From positions 1-39,757 of the forward strand of contig NZ_LZJN01000095.1 of the NCBI RefSeq assembly GCF_001667735.1: DNA of 39,757 nt, written 5' to 3'. Below are positions 23,410-32,366 of the stretch, in pieces. Source of the stretch: Mycobacterium sp. E183 (GTDB taxonomy: Bacteria > Actinomycetota > Actinomycetes > Mycobacteriales > Mycobacteriaceae). Both the position numbers and the translations under genes were made by a program. The stretch's first letter is position 1. Each line of letters starts with the position of its first letter. The notes below the pieces were generated by a model. It saw only the letters and a list, made by a program, of their open reading frames with translations, did no database searches and was not told where the DNA came from.

Positions 23410-24395
23410 CGGCATCCGACCTGTTCGCCGGCGACCTCACCCACGACGCGGTGCTGGCCGCCCGCCCCGGCGACACCTGGCTGGCCGACCGCAGCTGGAA
23501 CCGCCCGGGCTGGACCGTCGCCGAACTCGAGGCCGCCAAGGCGGGCCGCACCATCTCGGTGGTGCTGCCGGCCCTCGACGAAGAAGAGACCATCGAATCG
23601 GTGATCGACAGCATCTCACCGCTGGTCGACGGGCTGGTCGACGAGCTGATCGTGCTGGACTCCGGCTCCACCGACGACACCGAGATCCGCGCCGTCGCCG
23701 CCGGCGCCCGCGTCGTCAGCCGGGAGCAGGCGTTGCCCGAGGTGCCGATCCGGCCGGGCAAGGGCGAGGCGCTGTGGCGCTCGCTCGCGGCCACCAGCGG
23801 CGACATCGTCGTGTTCGTCGACTCCGACCTGATCAACCCGCACCCGATGTTCGTCCCGTGGCTGGTCGGCCCGCTGCTCACCGGCGACGGCGTCCACCTG
23901 GTCAAGAGCTTCTACCGGCGCCCCCTGCGCGTGGGCGACGTGGCGGGCGCGACCGGAGGCGGACGGGTCACCGAGTTGGTGGCCCGGCCGCTGCTCGCCG
24001 CGCTGCGCCCGGAGCTGGGCGGCATCCTGCAACCGCTCGGCGGGGAGTACGCGGCCACCCGCGAACTGCTGACGTCGGTGCCGTTCGCGCCGGGCTACGG
24101 CGTGGAGATCGGCCTGCTGCTGGACACCTTCGACCGGCTGGGATTGGGGGCGATCGCCCAGGTCAACCTCGGTGTGCGCGCGCATCGCAACCGGCCGCTG
24201 GCCGAGTTGGGCGCCATGAGCCGCCAGGTCATCGCGACCCTGCTCTCCCGGTGCGGGGTGCCCGACTCCGGCGTAGGGCTGACGCAGTTCTTCGTCGACG
24301 ACACCGAGGGTTCCGACTTTCAGGACTTCACCCAGCACACGTCGCCGGTGTCGCTGGCGGACCGGCCGCCGATGAAGGTGCTGCGGCCGCGCTAA
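23406..24395 (+). CDS. gpgS: Glucosyl-3-phosphoglycerate synthase
   Basis: GpgS (Rv1208-like, GT81) transfers glucose from a nucleotide sugar (UDP- or ADP-glucose) to 3-phosphoglycerate. This is the first step of methylglucose lipopolysaccharide synthesis. The 329-residue protein has a GT-A fold: ISVVLPALDEEETIESV near 52 for nucleotide binding, DELIVLDSGSTDDT near 82, and the metal-binding DxD as FVDSDLINPH near 138. GGEYAATRELL lies near 218 and GYGVEIGLLLDTF near 231. The ATG overlaps the folP2 stop (ATGA), so it is translationally coupled. ADP-glucose for this and the alpha-glucan pathway could come from glgC encoded 3 kb downstream. Confidence 0.95.
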   Translation: MTASDLFAGDLTHDAVLAARPGDTWLADRSWNRPGWTVAELEAAKAGRTISVVLPALDEEETIESVIDSISPLVDGLVDELIVLDSGSTDDTEIRAVAAGARVVSREQALPEVPIRPGKGEALWRSLAATSGDIVVFVDSDLINPHPMFVPWLVGPLLTGDGVHLVKSFYRRPLRVGDVAGATGGGRVTELVARPLLAALRPELGGILQPLGGEYAATRELLTSVPFAPGYGVEIGLLLDTFDRLGLGAIAQVNLGVRAHRNRPLAELGAMSRQVIATLLSRCGVPDSGVGLTQFFVDDTEGSDFQDFTQHTSPVSLADRPPMKVLRPR

Positions 24396-24445
24396 GGCCC
24401 CGCTGCGTCATCGCGGTGTCGGTGGCATAGGGCAGTATCGACGAC

Positions 24446-24793
24446 GTGGCGTTGGTGTTGCTCTACCTGGTGGTGCTGGTGCTGGTGGCGATCGTGCTCT
24501 TCGGCGCGGCGAGCCTGCTGTTCGGACGGGGCGAGCAGTTGCCGCCCCTGCCGCGGGGCACGACCGCGACGGTCTTGCCCGCCTACGGTATGACCGGCGC
24601 GGACGTCGATGCCGTCAAGTTCACCCAGGTGCTGCGCGGATACAAGACCAGCGAGGTGGACTGGGTGCTGGACCGGCTCGCCCGCGAGCTCGAGGCGCTG
24701 CGCGGCCAGCTGGCCGCGGTGCACGCCCCCGCGGAGGCCCACGCCGACCCCGGGGACGTGGAACCCGGGGAGGCCGAGGATCGTCAGGACTAG
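24446..24793 (+). CDS. Small membrane protein with DivIVA-like domain (Rv1209-like)
   Basis: A 115-residue protein. It has an N-terminal membrane helix (VALVLLYLVVLVLVAIVLFG, residues 1-20), a short proline-rich linker, and a DivIVA-like N-terminal motif, DAVKFTQVLRGYKTSEVDWV near residue 55. An amphipathic coiled-coil helix follows (LDRLARELEALRGQL). The tail is acidic. DivIVA-type motifs occur in septal and polar scaffold proteins such as Wag31, so a membrane-anchored polar or septal role is possible, but none is established. Start GTG 24446. The stop is 2 nt from the tagA start, so the two genes are an operon. Confidence 0.85.
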   Translation: MALVLLYLVVLVLVAIVLFGAASLLFGRGEQLPPLPRGTTATVLPAYGMTGADVDAVKFTQVLRGYKTSEVDWVLDRLARELEALRGQLAAVHAPAEAHADPGDVEPGEAEDRQD

Positions 24794-24795
24794 AT

Positions 24796-25374
24796 GTGAG
24801 CGATGACGGGCTGGTGCGGTGTAGCTGGGCGGCCATCCGGCCGGGACCCGATTTCGAGATGTACCGCGACTACCACGACCAGGAGTGGGGCCGCCCGGTG
24901 CACGACGGGGTGGCACTCTTCGAGCGGATGAGCCTGGAGGCGTTCCAGAGCGGGCTGTCGTGGCTGATCATCCTGCGCAAACGGGAGAACTTCCGGCGGG
25001 CCTTCGCCGGCTTCGACTTCGGGCAGGTCGCCGGTTACAGCGACGCCGACGTGCAGCGGCTGATGGCGGACACCGGAATCGTGCGCAACCGCGCCAAGAT
25101 CGACGCGACGATCGCGAACGCCCGCGCCGCCGCTGAGCTGGGAACCCCCGCGGACCTGTCGAAGCTGCTGTGGTCGTTCGCGCCAGAGCCGCGCCCCCGG
25201 CCCGCGGACGGCTCCCAAATCCCCTCGGCCACTGAGGAATCTAAGGCCATGGCGCGCGACCTCAAGCGGCGCGGGTTCCGGTTCGTCGGGCCGACCACCG
25301 CCTATGCGCTGATGCAGGCGACCGGGATGGTCGACGACCATATCCGGGGTTGTTGGGTGCCTTCCCCCCGTTGA
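24796..25374 (+). CDS. tagA: 3-methyladenine DNA glycosylase I
   Basis: A base-excision-repair enzyme (Rv1210-like, 192 residues) that removes 3-methyladenine from alkylated DNA. The TAG signature is present: RCSWAAIRPGPDFEMYRDYH near 8-27, EWGRPVHDG, and FERMSLEAFQSGLSWLIIL near 42. The C-terminal TTAYALMQATGMVDDHIRGC motif is there too. The four zinc ligands expected for Tag (an early Cys and His, then His and Cys near the end) are all visible, in RCSW, DYHDQ and DDHIRGC. Start GTG 24796 directly follows the Rv1209-like stop. The ATG two bases earlier runs into an immediate stop. 193 bp follow before the DUF3117 gene. Confidence 0.94.
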   Translation: MSDDGLVRCSWAAIRPGPDFEMYRDYHDQEWGRPVHDGVALFERMSLEAFQSGLSWLIILRKRENFRRAFAGFDFGQVAGYSDADVQRLMADTGIVRNRAKIDATIANARAAAELGTPADLSKLLWSFAPEPRPRPADGSQIPSATEESKAMARDLKRRGFRFVGPTTAYALMQATGMVDDHIRGCWVPSPR

Positions 25375-25567
25375 CGGCGCGGGCCGTGACCGGCCCGCTA
25401 AGGCCGGAGAACCGGGTCTTTGTTCAACTCGTGACCTGGATAGGGAACAATAGAGGCGTGATTTGGCAGTTCGATGTCGGGTATGGCTGGAAAATCGCTG
25501 GCGGGGCATGCTCGGCGCCGACCAGGTCCGCAAAGGCGGGCCAGCTCGAACCTGGAGGGAGCACTCG

Positions 25568-25741
25568 ATGGCGGCGATGAAGCCCCGGACCGGCGACGGT
25601 CCTCTGGAAGCAACCAAGGAGGGGCGCGGCATCGTGATGCGGGTACCACTTGAGGGAGGCGGTCGACTGGTCGTTGAGCTGACGCCCGACGAAGCCGCCG
25701 CCCTCGGTGACGAACTCAAGGGTGTCACGAGCTCCAGCTGA
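25568..25741 (+). CDS. DUF3117 small conserved protein (Rv1211-like)
   Basis: A 57-residue protein of the actinobacterial DUF3117 family, MAAMKPRTGDGPLEATKEGR at its start and VELTPDEAAALGDELK near the end. The family is short and nearly invariant, but I know of no function. GGAGGGAG lies 6 to 8 nt upstream of ATG 25568, an unusually strong ribosome site for this window, which suggests high expression. It is convergent with glgM, with 23 bp between stops. The 193-bp leader holds no other convincing gene. Confidence 0.88.
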   Translation: MAAMKPRTGDGPLEATKEGRGIVMRVPLEGGGRLVVELTPDEAAALGDELKGVTSSS

Positions 25742-25764
25742 ACGCGCGCCGACGGACGGCTGCG

Positions 25765-26928
25765 CTACGCACACACCTTTCGGTAGATGTCCAGGGTCTG
25801 CTCGGCGACGTGGGCCCAGGAGAAGTCCTCGACGCAGCGCTGCCGTCCCGCCTCGCCGTAGCGCTTCGCCTTCTCGGGATCGGCGATGAGCGCATTGACC
25901 GCTTCGGCCAGCCTGGCCTGGTAACCGGCCGGATCGCTGGGGTCGTAATGCACCAGCGAGCCGGTCACCCCGTCGGCGACCACCTCCGGTATCCCGCCGA
26001 CGTCGGACGCCACCACCGCCGTCGCGCATGCCATGGCCTCCAGGTTCACGATGCCCAGTGGCTCGTACACCGAGGGGCACACGAATACGGTTGCCGCCGA
26101 GAGAATTTCGCGCAATTCGCCGATGGGCAACATCTCTCGGATCCAGAACACGCCGCGCCGGTGGTCGGACAGCCGCGCCACCGCGGACCGCATCTCGTCG
26201 GCGATCTCCGGGGTGTCGGGGGCGCCCGCGCACAGCACCACCTGCGCTTCGGGGTCGAAGTGGTGCGCCGCCGCCACCAGGTGGGCGACGCCCTTCTGCC
26301 GGGTGATCCGGCCGACGAACGCCACGATGGGCCGGTCCGGGTCGACCCCGAGCTCCGCCAGCAGCGACCCGGTTTGCGTCGGTCCGGCCGGATGCCAGAC
26401 GTCGGTGTCGACCCCGTTGCGGATGACGTGCACCACGCTGGGGTCCAGGGCGGGGTAGACGCGCAGGATGTCTTCGCGCATCGCGGAGCTCACCGCGATG
26501 ACGGCGTCCGAGGCCTGTACGGCGGTGTGCTCCACCCAGGTCGACACGCGATAGCCGCCGCCGAGCTGCTCGGCTTTCCACGGCCGCAGCGGCTCGAGGG
26601 AGTGGGCGGTCAGTACGTGGGGGATGTCGTAGAGCAGGGCGGCCAGATGACCGGCCATGCCGGTGTACCAGGTGTGCGAATGCACGACGCTGGCCGCCGA
26701 CGCGGCGTTGGCCATCAACAGGTCCGAGGACAACGTCGACAGCGCCGCGTTGGCGCCCTGCAGGCGCGGATCGGGCTGGTGCACGAAGGCGTTCGGCCGC
26801 GGCGCGCCCATGCAGTGCACGTCGACCGCGCATAGCCGGCGCAGTTGGGCGACCAGTTCGGTGACGTGTACACCGGCTCCCCCGTAGACCTCCGGTGGGT
26901 ACTCCCGAGTCATCATCGCCACCCGCAT
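25765..26928 (-). CDS. glgM: Alpha-maltose-1-phosphate synthase / glycogen synthase
   Basis: A GT4-family glycosyltransferase (Rv1212c-like, 387 residues). It makes alpha-maltose-1-phosphate from ADP-glucose and glucose-1-phosphate, feeding the GlgE route to alpha-glucan and capsular glycogen. It is often annotated glgA. The GT-B fold is visible: MRVAMMTREYPPEVYGGAGV at the N-terminus for sugar and acceptor binding, VIRNGVDTDVWHP near 170, and VAFVGRITRQKGVAHL near 202. The EX7E region near 290-300, CPSVYEPLGIVNLEAMACAT, is present. Start ATG 26928 with TACCGT six bases upstream. A longer upstream frame would overlap glgC and is rejected. It is divergent from glgC, its ADP-glucose supplier, with 150 bp between. 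Confidence 0.94.
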   Translation of the reverse strand: MRVAMMTREYPPEVYGGAGVHVTELVAQLRRLCAVDVHCMGAPRPNAFVHQPDPRLQGANAALSTLSSDLLMANAASAASVVHSHTWYTGMAGHLAALLYDIPHVLTAHSLEPLRPWKAEQLGGGYRVSTWVEHTAVQASDAVIAVSSAMREDILRVYPALDPSVVHVIRNGVDTDVWHPAGPTQTGSLLAELGVDPDRPIVAFVGRITRQKGVAHLVAAAHHFDPEAQVVLCAGAPDTPEIADEMRSAVARLSDHRRGVFWIREMLPIGELREILSAATVFVCPSVYEPLGIVNLEAMACATAVVASDVGGIPEVVADGVTGSLVHYDPSDPAGYQARLAEAVNALIADPEKAKRYGEAGRQRCVEDFSWAHVAEQTLDIYRKVCA

Positions 26929-26934
26929 ACCCGC

Positions 26935-26940
26935 ACGGTA
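26935..26940 (-). promoter_or_regulatory. -10 hexamer of glgM
   Basis: TACCGT on the minus strand, 6 nt before ATG 26928; leaderless spacing. Confidence 0.45.
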
Positions 26941-27066
26941 GTTCGGCGTTGGCGAGGCCCGCGAGTCGGGCTGGACAATCGGGGAGGAAACCAAAGACCT
27001 TGACGGACAGCCGCGCAGCAGATCGCCAATAGAGCGATCCCTCTGGCAGCGGTTCGCGACGGCCGA

Positions 27067-27072
27067 TAGGTT
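27067..27072 (+). promoter_or_regulatory. -10 hexamer of glgC
   Basis: TAGGTT, 6 nt before ATG 27079; leaderless spacing. A TTGACG at 27000-27005 further upstream has no well-spaced -10. Confidence 0.45.
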
Positions 27073-27078
27073 TGACCC

Positions 27079-28293
27079 ATGAGGGAAGCGCCACACGTGC
27101 TGGGCATTGTCCTGGCCGGGGGTGAGGGCAAGCGGCTGTATCCGCTGACCGCGGATCGGGCCAAGCCCGCGGTCCCCTTCGGCGGCGCCTACCGACTGAT
27201 CGACTTCGTGCTGTCCAACCTCGTCAATGCCCGCTATTTGCGGATCTGCGTTCTCACTCAGTACAAGTCGCATTCACTGGACCGTCATATTTCGCAGAAC
27301 TGGCGGTTGTCCGGTCTGGCCGGTGAATACATCACGCCGGTGCCCGCCCAGCAGCGCCTGGGCCCGCGCTGGTACACCGGCTCCGCCGACGCGATCTACC
27401 AGTCGCTCAATCTGATCTACGACGAAGACCCCGATTACATAGTCGTTTTCGGCGCCGACCACGTCTACCGGATGGACCCCGAGCAGATGGTCCAGTTCCA
27501 CATCGAAAGTGGGGCAGGGGCAACCGTGGCCGGCATCCGGGTGCCGCGCGCCGAGGCCAGCGCTTTCGGCTGCATCGACGCCGACGACTCCGGCCGCATC
27601 CGCGATTTCGTGGAGAAGCCCCTGGACCCGCCGAGCGTCCCGGACGACCCCGATTCGACGTTCGTGTCGATGGGCAACTACATCTTCACCACCAAGGTCC
27701 TCATCGACGCCATCCGCGCGGACGCCGACGACGACCACTCCGATCACGACATGGGCGGTGACATCATCCCGCGTCTGGTCGGCGACGGAATGGCTGCGGT
27801 GTACGACTTCAACGACAACGAGGTGCCCGGTGCCACCGACCGCGACCGGGCCTACTGGCGGGACGTGGGGACGCTGGACGCCTTCTACGACGCTCACATG
27901 GACCTGGTGTCGGTGCACCCGGTGTTCAACCTGTACAACAAGCGCTGGCCGATCCGGGGGGAGTCGGAGAACCTGGCGCCGGCCAAGTTCGTCAATGGCG
28001 GATCGGCACAGGAGTCGGTCGTCGGCGCCGGCAGCATCATCTCGGCCGCCTCGGTGCGCAACTCGGTGCTGTCGTCCAACGTCGTGGTCGACGACGGCGC
28101 GATCGTGGAGGGCAGCGTGATCATGCCGGGCGCCCGGGTCGGTCGGGGCGCCGTGGTGCGCCACGCGATTTTGGACAAGAACGTGGTCGTCGGCCCCGGC
28201 GAGATGGTGGGCGTGGACCTGGAGAAGGACCGGGAGCGGTTCGCGATCAGCGCCGGCGGCGTCGTCGCGGTCGGCAAGGGCGTTTGGATCTAG
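27079..28293 (+). CDS. glgC: Glucose-1-phosphate adenylyltransferase
   Basis: GlgC (Rv1213-like, 404 residues) makes ADP-glucose from glucose-1-phosphate and ATP, for glycogen/alpha-glucan and maltose-1-phosphate synthesis. Motifs: [20 protein letters not shown] near 13 (nucleotidyl loop and catalytic Lys), [20 protein letters not shown] near 95, [10 protein letters not shown] near 127 (catalytic Asp), and [14 protein letters not shown] near 175. C-terminal left-handed beta-helix repeats start near residue 300. The ATG at 27079 has a leaderless -10. It is convergent with the CocE hydrolase; in M. tuberculosis PE14 lies between these genes but here the gap is only 44 bp. Confidence 0.95.
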   Translation: MREAPHVLGIVLAGGEGKRLYPLTADRAKPAVPFGGAYRLIDFVLSNLVNARYLRICVLTQYKSHSLDRHISQNWRLSGLAGEYITPVPAQQRLGPRWYTGSADAIYQSLNLIYDEDPDYIVVFGADHVYRMDPEQMVQFHIESGAGATVAGIRVPRAEASAFGCIDADDSGRIRDFVEKPLDPPSVPDDPDSTFVSMGNYIFTTKVLIDAIRADADDDHSDHDMGGDIIPRLVGDGMAAVYDFNDNEVPGATDRDRAYWRDVGTLDAFYDAHMDLVSVHPVFNLYNKRWPIRGESENLAPAKFVNGGSAQESVVGAGSIISAASVRNSVLSSNVVVDDGAIVEGSVIMPGARVGRGAVVRHAILDKNVVVGPGEMVGVDLEKDRERFAISAGGVVAVGKGVWI

Positions 28294-28346
28294 CCCGGCA
28301 ACGATGCGGGCACCGGGGAAGCCGACGCCGACCGGATCTAGCCCGG
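28286..28346. repeat. 13-bp direct repeat at the two convergent stop codons
   Basis: GGATCTAGCCCGG occurs at 28286-28298, containing the glgC stop TAG. It occurs again at 28334-28346, containing the reverse-strand stop of the hydrolase. Period is 48 bp. It is probably a small duplication; no function is implied. Confidence 0.6.
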
Positions 28347-30023
28347 GATCTCCGGGATCAGCAGGTGCGCGTCGTAGCGCGGCCCCCAACGCAGCCTGAT
28401 GCGCCCGCGGGGGGAGCCGGTGTAGGCCGCGGGGAGCTGGCCGGTAAGCGGGTTTCTCGGGCACAACCAGCGCCCGGCGACCACCAGCCGCAGCTGCTCG
28501 CCGGCGCGGAACAGCGTCGCCGACGGGCCGAGCGCGACATTGACCTCGACGGCCTCGTGCGCGGGGACGGGCTGTGGGTCGGTGCATGCCGCGACGGGTT
28601 CCCACGGCCGCGAGAGCTCGCGATCCAGCGCCCGCAGCGAGACCCGTTGCCACCCGGTGCTCACCCGGTCCCGGCCGTAACCGTACGAACCCTCGAACCC
28701 GACGAACCGCCCGTCGCGCCATTTCTCCACGCCGACGAACAGGTTGGCGTCGTCGCAGCCGGCCAGCTCGATCCACAACCGCGCCGCCATCGGGCCGGTC
28801 AACTCGACATCCTCCGGCGCCGTCCAGCTGAAAGCGGCTGCGCCGGAGCGGGTTTCGAACGAGATGCCACCCTCTGCCGACGGCCGCGAAGCGGTCAGCA
28901 GTCCGCCCGCGGCCAAATACATTGGCCGCCAATGGGTTCGCCCCAGCGGCCAGTCGGCCTCTTCGCGCACCGCGACGACGGTGTCGCGGTCTTCGCGGAC
29001 CTCCAAGCGGACGCTGCGGGAACCGGGCGCCCCGTCCAGCGCCGCCCGGAAGAATTTCAGCTGCTCGGCCAGCGCGGGCTCGGAGTAGAACGTCGCCCAC
29101 TTACCGGCCCGGTGGGTGTAGAGGCGGGCGTGGCCGGAACTCGCGTGCGTGAACGCGCGGATGGAGCCGCGGCCGTGCAGGTTGTTGTCGGAGAAGCTGC
29201 CGCACACCAGCATCGGCACGTCGATCGCGGCGAGGTCCGGCACCAGCGAGCGCCAGAACTCGTCACGCAGTGGGTGGGCATCCTGCATCCGCTCCAGGTC
29301 GTAGGCCTGGCGGGTGTCGCGCCGCACGTTGCGCGACCACACCCGGGTGAAGCCCCGTTCGCGGACCCCGCCGGGAAAGGTGAGGTCGCGGTAGGCGTCG
29401 GTGAACCCTTCCCATGGGCAGATCGCCCGCAGTGCCGGCGGCCGTAGGGCCGCGGCCGCGTACTGGCTGATGGCCAGGTACGACACCCCGAGCATGACGA
29501 CCCGCCCGTCACTCCACGGCTGACTGGCGATCCACTGCACCAGGTCGTAGGTGTCCTCGGCCTCTCGCCGCGACAACAGCTTTCCGGTGCCGCCGGAGTG
29601 GCCACAGCCCCGCGAGTCGGCGTTCACCACGACGAAGCCCTGCGCGCTCCACCACGCGGGATCGGGCGCCTCCCAACCGGTCAGCGCCGAGAAGGTCACC
29701 GGCCGGGGCTGGCGCAGTACCCGGTACTGGATGGAGAAGGTCCACCTGTTGCCGCGGCGCTTCGGCAGATTGTCCTTGCCGTACGGGTGAATGCTCAGAA
29801 TGACCGGCCCGGCCCCGGCGCCGGCATGCCGGAAGACGTTGATCCGCAACGTCGTTCCGTCGCGGGTGGGCACGGCAACGTCACGGTCGACGGCGATCTC
29901 GGCCGGTGGGTCGGTCACAGTGACCGGCGGCTTGGCGAAGCCGCGTATCCGGCTCAGCGCGTAGCGAAGGACGCCCGGGCGACGCCACGGCCGATCCCTG
30001 GTGGGCGCGGGAGTGCGGACCAC
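28338..30023 (-). CDS. CocE/NonD-family alpha/beta hydrolase (Rv1215c-like)
   Basis: A 561-residue member of the CocE/X-prolyl dipeptidyl aminopeptidase-like (S15) family. It has an alpha/beta-hydrolase N-terminal domain and a C-terminal jelly-roll domain. Motifs: VAVPTRDGTTLRINVFRH near 50, ILSIHPYGKDN near 75, VVNADSRGCGHSGG near 133, and the nucleophile Ser in VMLGVSYLAISQYAAAA near 173. HTGR-like tail segments such as PSATLFRAGEQLRLVVAGRW lie near 500. Family enzymes hydrolyse esters or amides (for example cocaine esterase); the natural substrate here is unknown. Start GTG 30023 has TAATCT six bases upstream. Its stop is 44 bp from the convergent glgC stop. The next minus-strand gene ends 17 bp upstream of its start. 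Confidence 0.88.
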   Translation of the reverse strand: MVRTPAPTRDRPWRRPGVLRYALSRIRGFAKPPVTVTDPPAEIAVDRDVAVPTRDGTTLRINVFRHAGAGAGPVILSIHPYGKDNLPKRRGNRWTFSIQYRVLRQPRPVTFSALTGWEAPDPAWWSAQGFVVVNADSRGCGHSGGTGKLLSRREAEDTYDLVQWIASQPWSDGRVVMLGVSYLAISQYAAAALRPPALRAICPWEGFTDAYRDLTFPGGVRERGFTRVWSRNVRRDTRQAYDLERMQDAHPLRDEFWRSLVPDLAAIDVPMLVCGSFSDNNLHGRGSIRAFTHASSGHARLYTHRAGKWATFYSEPALAEQLKFFRAALDGAPGSRSVRLEVREDRDTVVAVREEADWPLGRTHWRPMYLAAGGLLTASRPSAEGGISFETRSGAAAFSWTAPEDVELTGPMAARLWIELAGCDDANLFVGVEKWRDGRFVGFEGSYGYGRDRVSTGWQRVSLRALDRELSRPWEPVAACTDPQPVPAHEAVEVNVALGPSATLFRAGEQLRLVVAGRWLCPRNPLTGQLPAAYTGSPRGRIRLRWGPRYDAHLLIPEIPG

Positions 30024-30029
30024 GGGATC

Positions 30030-30035
30030 AGATTA
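30030..30035 (-). promoter_or_regulatory. -10 hexamer of the CocE-type hydrolase gene
   Basis: TAATCT on the minus strand, 6 nt before GTG 30023; leaderless spacing. It lies just upstream in the 17-bp gap after the methyltransferase-like gene. Confidence 0.45.
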
Positions 30036-30040
30036 AACGG

Positions 30041-30715
30041 CTACCACACACTCGGCAGCAGCCGATAGCGGACGCGTTGCGCATATTCGCGATATCCCGG
30101 GAGCTCCGTCTTGAGCAGCTTCTCCTCGTCGAGAATGCGCAGCACCAGGATCGCGACGCTGGGAACGACGAGGAGAAGTGCCCAGTACGAGCCGAGCGCC
30201 AGGGGCATTCCCACCATCATGATCACGTTCCCCGCGTACATCGGGTGCCTGACGAACCTGTAGAGCCCGTCGGAGGCGACCTTCTGGCCGCTCTCCACCG
30301 TCACGGTCGCAGCGGCATAACTGTTCTCGATGATCACGCGCATGGCGACGGCCAGGCCGGTCGCCATCAGGACGTCACCCACCACGCACAGCCACACGGG
30401 CACGGTCGACCAGCCCATCCGATGGTCGAACGCGCTGAACGCCATGACGACGAAGAGGGTTCCGAAGGCGCCGGCACTGATGACCTTCTGGGCCGTGCGG
30501 GTTTCCGCCTGCGGTCCCGCATGCATGCGCCGTTGCAGGGCCGCCGGATGTTTGCGCGCCAGATAGATTGTGGGGACGATCGATACCACCGTGAACAGGG
30601 CGATGAAAACCCAGCCCTGCCAATAGCGGAAGGTGCCGGCCGGCAAGAACAGGACCAGAGCATAGGCGGCGATTCCGAGAATCGATGATGCCGCCAGTCG
30701 AACACCGATCTTCAT
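30041..30715 (-). CDS. Isoprenylcysteine carboxyl methyltransferase-like membrane protein (Rv1216c-like)
   Basis: A 224-residue integral membrane protein with about five hydrophobic segments. Its C-terminal region is typical of the ICMT/phospholipid N-methyltransferase family: GLYRFVRHPMYAGNVIMMVG near 150 and EEKLLKTELPGYREYAQRVR near 196. The RHPxY motif and the Glu-Glu pair form the AdoMet site in the family. In bacteria the acceptor is usually unknown. It follows the ABC permease gene with a 7-bp gap, so it belongs to the TetR-ABC transcript, as in M. tuberculosis (Rv1216c-Rv1219c). It might modify the exporter substrate or a lipid. Confidence 0.88.
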   Translation of the reverse strand: MKIGVRLAASSILGIAAYALVLFLPAGTFRYWQGWVFIALFTVVSIVPTIYLARKHPAALQRRMHAGPQAETRTAQKVISAGAFGTLFVVMAFSAFDHRMGWSTVPVWLCVVGDVLMATGLAVAMRVIIENSYAAATVTVESGQKVASDGLYRFVRHPMYAGNVIMMVGMPLALGSYWALLLVVPSVAILVLRILDEEKLLKTELPGYREYAQRVRYRLLPSVW

Positions 30716-30722
30716 GACGCTC

Positions 30723-32366
30723 CTAAACTCGCAGATCGCGTCGTCGAAAAGCCACGGCTCCCAGGGCGATCAGTGTGGCATCTATGGCGAGCAACCACAA
30801 CAGTGGTGTGGCCGTGAAATCGCCGCCGACGCGCGGGATGTGGGCGAACGGCTCCAGGTCGAGCAGCCACTGGGAGAACCCGGCCAGGGAGCCGATCAGG
30901 TACAGGGCGATGAACCCGACCAGAACACCCCACGCCACGGGTGTGAATCGCGGCGCAAGCCCGAACACGGCGACGGTCACGGCGCACAACAACCAGACGG
31001 CGGGCAGCTGTACCGCCGCGCTCGCCACCACGACGGCCACCTTGCCGCCGATGTCACCGGCTGCGGCTCCGTAGACCAGCCCCCCGGTCAGCCCGCTGAG
31101 CAGCATCGCGACCGTGGATCCGAGCAGTGCGGCCAGCACGTGGCTGGCGAGCCAACGGGTTCGCGACACCGCACCGGCCAGCGTCGTCTCGGCCCGTTGC
31201 GCCGATTCCTCCTGGTGTAGCCGCAGCGTCAGCGAGATCGCGAACGCGGCCGCGGCCATGCCCAGCATGGTGAACGCGACGGCGATGAAAGCCTCCGCCA
31301 AGGCGTTGGTCCCGCCCATTCGGAGAACGATGTCGCGCGCGGCGTTGCTGCCGCCGAGCTCGTCGCCGATGCCGTGCACCACGCTGCCCATCAAGATGCC
31401 GTAGAGGCACAGGCCCACGGTCCACAACACGAGGGCACCGCGGTCCAGCCGCCATGCCAGCCCGAACACGTTGCCCAGCGCCGGGGCGGCGGAGCCGGGG
31501 CCGGGGCGTTCGGCGAACAGCCCGGCACCCACGTCACGGCTCGCGAGGAGCCGATAGGCCACCGCGGTGAGGACGATGGTCGTCGCCAGGTGCAACAGCA
31601 GAACCGGCCAGTGGTCGCCCGCGTACGGCCGGACCTGCAGCGACCACCCCAGCGGCGAGAGCCAGGACAGCGCGCCCGAACCGGCGTCGCCGAGGGCGCG
31701 CAGTGTGAAGGCCGCCGCCAGGACCGCGAACGCGGCGCCGCGGGCGGACCGCGCGCTCGGCGACAACTGCGCGGCCACCGCGGCGACGGCGGTGAACACC
31801 AGGCCGGAGCAGGCCAGCGCCGCACCGAAGGCGAGGGACCCGCCCGGGGCGACATCGGTGGTGAGCAGACCCGCCGCGCCGATCATGCCCGTGGCGAGGC
31901 TGGCCCCGAAGGACAACAGGAGGGCGGCGCTGAGGCTGGCGTAGCGCCCGACCGCGGTCGAGTCCACGAGCTCGGTCCGGCCGGCCTCCTCGTCGGCGCG
32001 GGTGTGCCGGATGACGGTCAGGATGACGGCCACCGAGATGAGCAGGTGGAACATCCCGGCCTTCCAAATGCCCACCGCCCCAAGGCTGTCGTTGTAGACC
32101 TGCCCGTAGAGGGCACGCTGTGCCGGGCTCGCCATGATGGAAGCCGCGAAGCCGGCGCGCGCCGCCTCGGTGGGGTAGACCTTCTCGATGCTGCCGACGT
32201 ACACCGTTGCCAGCGGCACCGACAGCAGCAACACCCACAGCGGCAACGAAACCCGGTCGCGCCGTAGGTAGAGCCGCAGCATGCCAAGCGTCCCCGCGAA
32301 GTTCGGCCGCCGTTGCGGTGCGGGGTGGGCGGGGCGGTGTGACCGGTCCAAGGTTGCGGTGCTCAT
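30723..32366 (-). CDS. ABC transporter permease (Rv1217c-like exporter subunit)
   Basis: A 547-residue integral membrane protein with about 12 predicted helices in two similar halves. The N-terminal half begins [20 protein letters not shown] near residue 30 and the second half [20 protein letters not shown] near 305. The family is the tetronasin/polyketide exporter type of large permease. A long periplasmic loop follows helix 1 ([20 protein letters not shown]). Start ATG 32366 overlaps the stop of the ATPase gene (ATGA). With the ATPase it forms an exporter. In M. tuberculosis Rv1217c-Rv1218c has been linked to efflux of several antibiotics. The substrate range here is inference. Confidence 0.9.
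   Translation of the reverse strand: MSTATLDRSHRPAHPAPQRRPNFAGTLGMLRLYLRRDRVSLPLWVLLLSVPLATVYVGSIEKVYPTEAARAGFAASIMASPAQRALYGQVYNDSLGAVGIWKAGMFHLLISVAVILTVIRHTRADEEAGRTELVDSTAVGRYASLSAALLLSFGASLATGMIGAAGLLTTDVAPGGSLAFGAALACSGLVFTAVAAVAAQLSPSARSARGAAFAVLAAAFTLRALGDAGSGALSWLSPLGWSLQVRPYAGDHWPVLLLHLATTIVLTAVAYRLLASRDVGAGLFAERPGPGSAAPALGNVFGLAWRLDRGALVLWTVGLCLYGILMGSVVHGIGDELGGSNAARDIVLRMGGTNALAEAFIAVAFTMLGMAAAAFAISLTLRLHQEESAQRAETTLAGAVSRTRWLASHVLAALLGSTVAMLLSGLTGGLVYGAAAGDIGGKVAVVVASAAVQLPAVWLLCAVTVAVFGLAPRFTPVAWGVLVGFIALYLIGSLAGFSQWLLDLEPFAHIPRVGGDFTATPLLWLLAIDATLIALGAVAFRRRDLRV

Noticed and set aside
26929..27273. Longer start for glgM
   Set aside because: It would overlap glgC; the GT4 N-terminus MRVAMMTREYPP begins at 26928 and has a leaderless -10.
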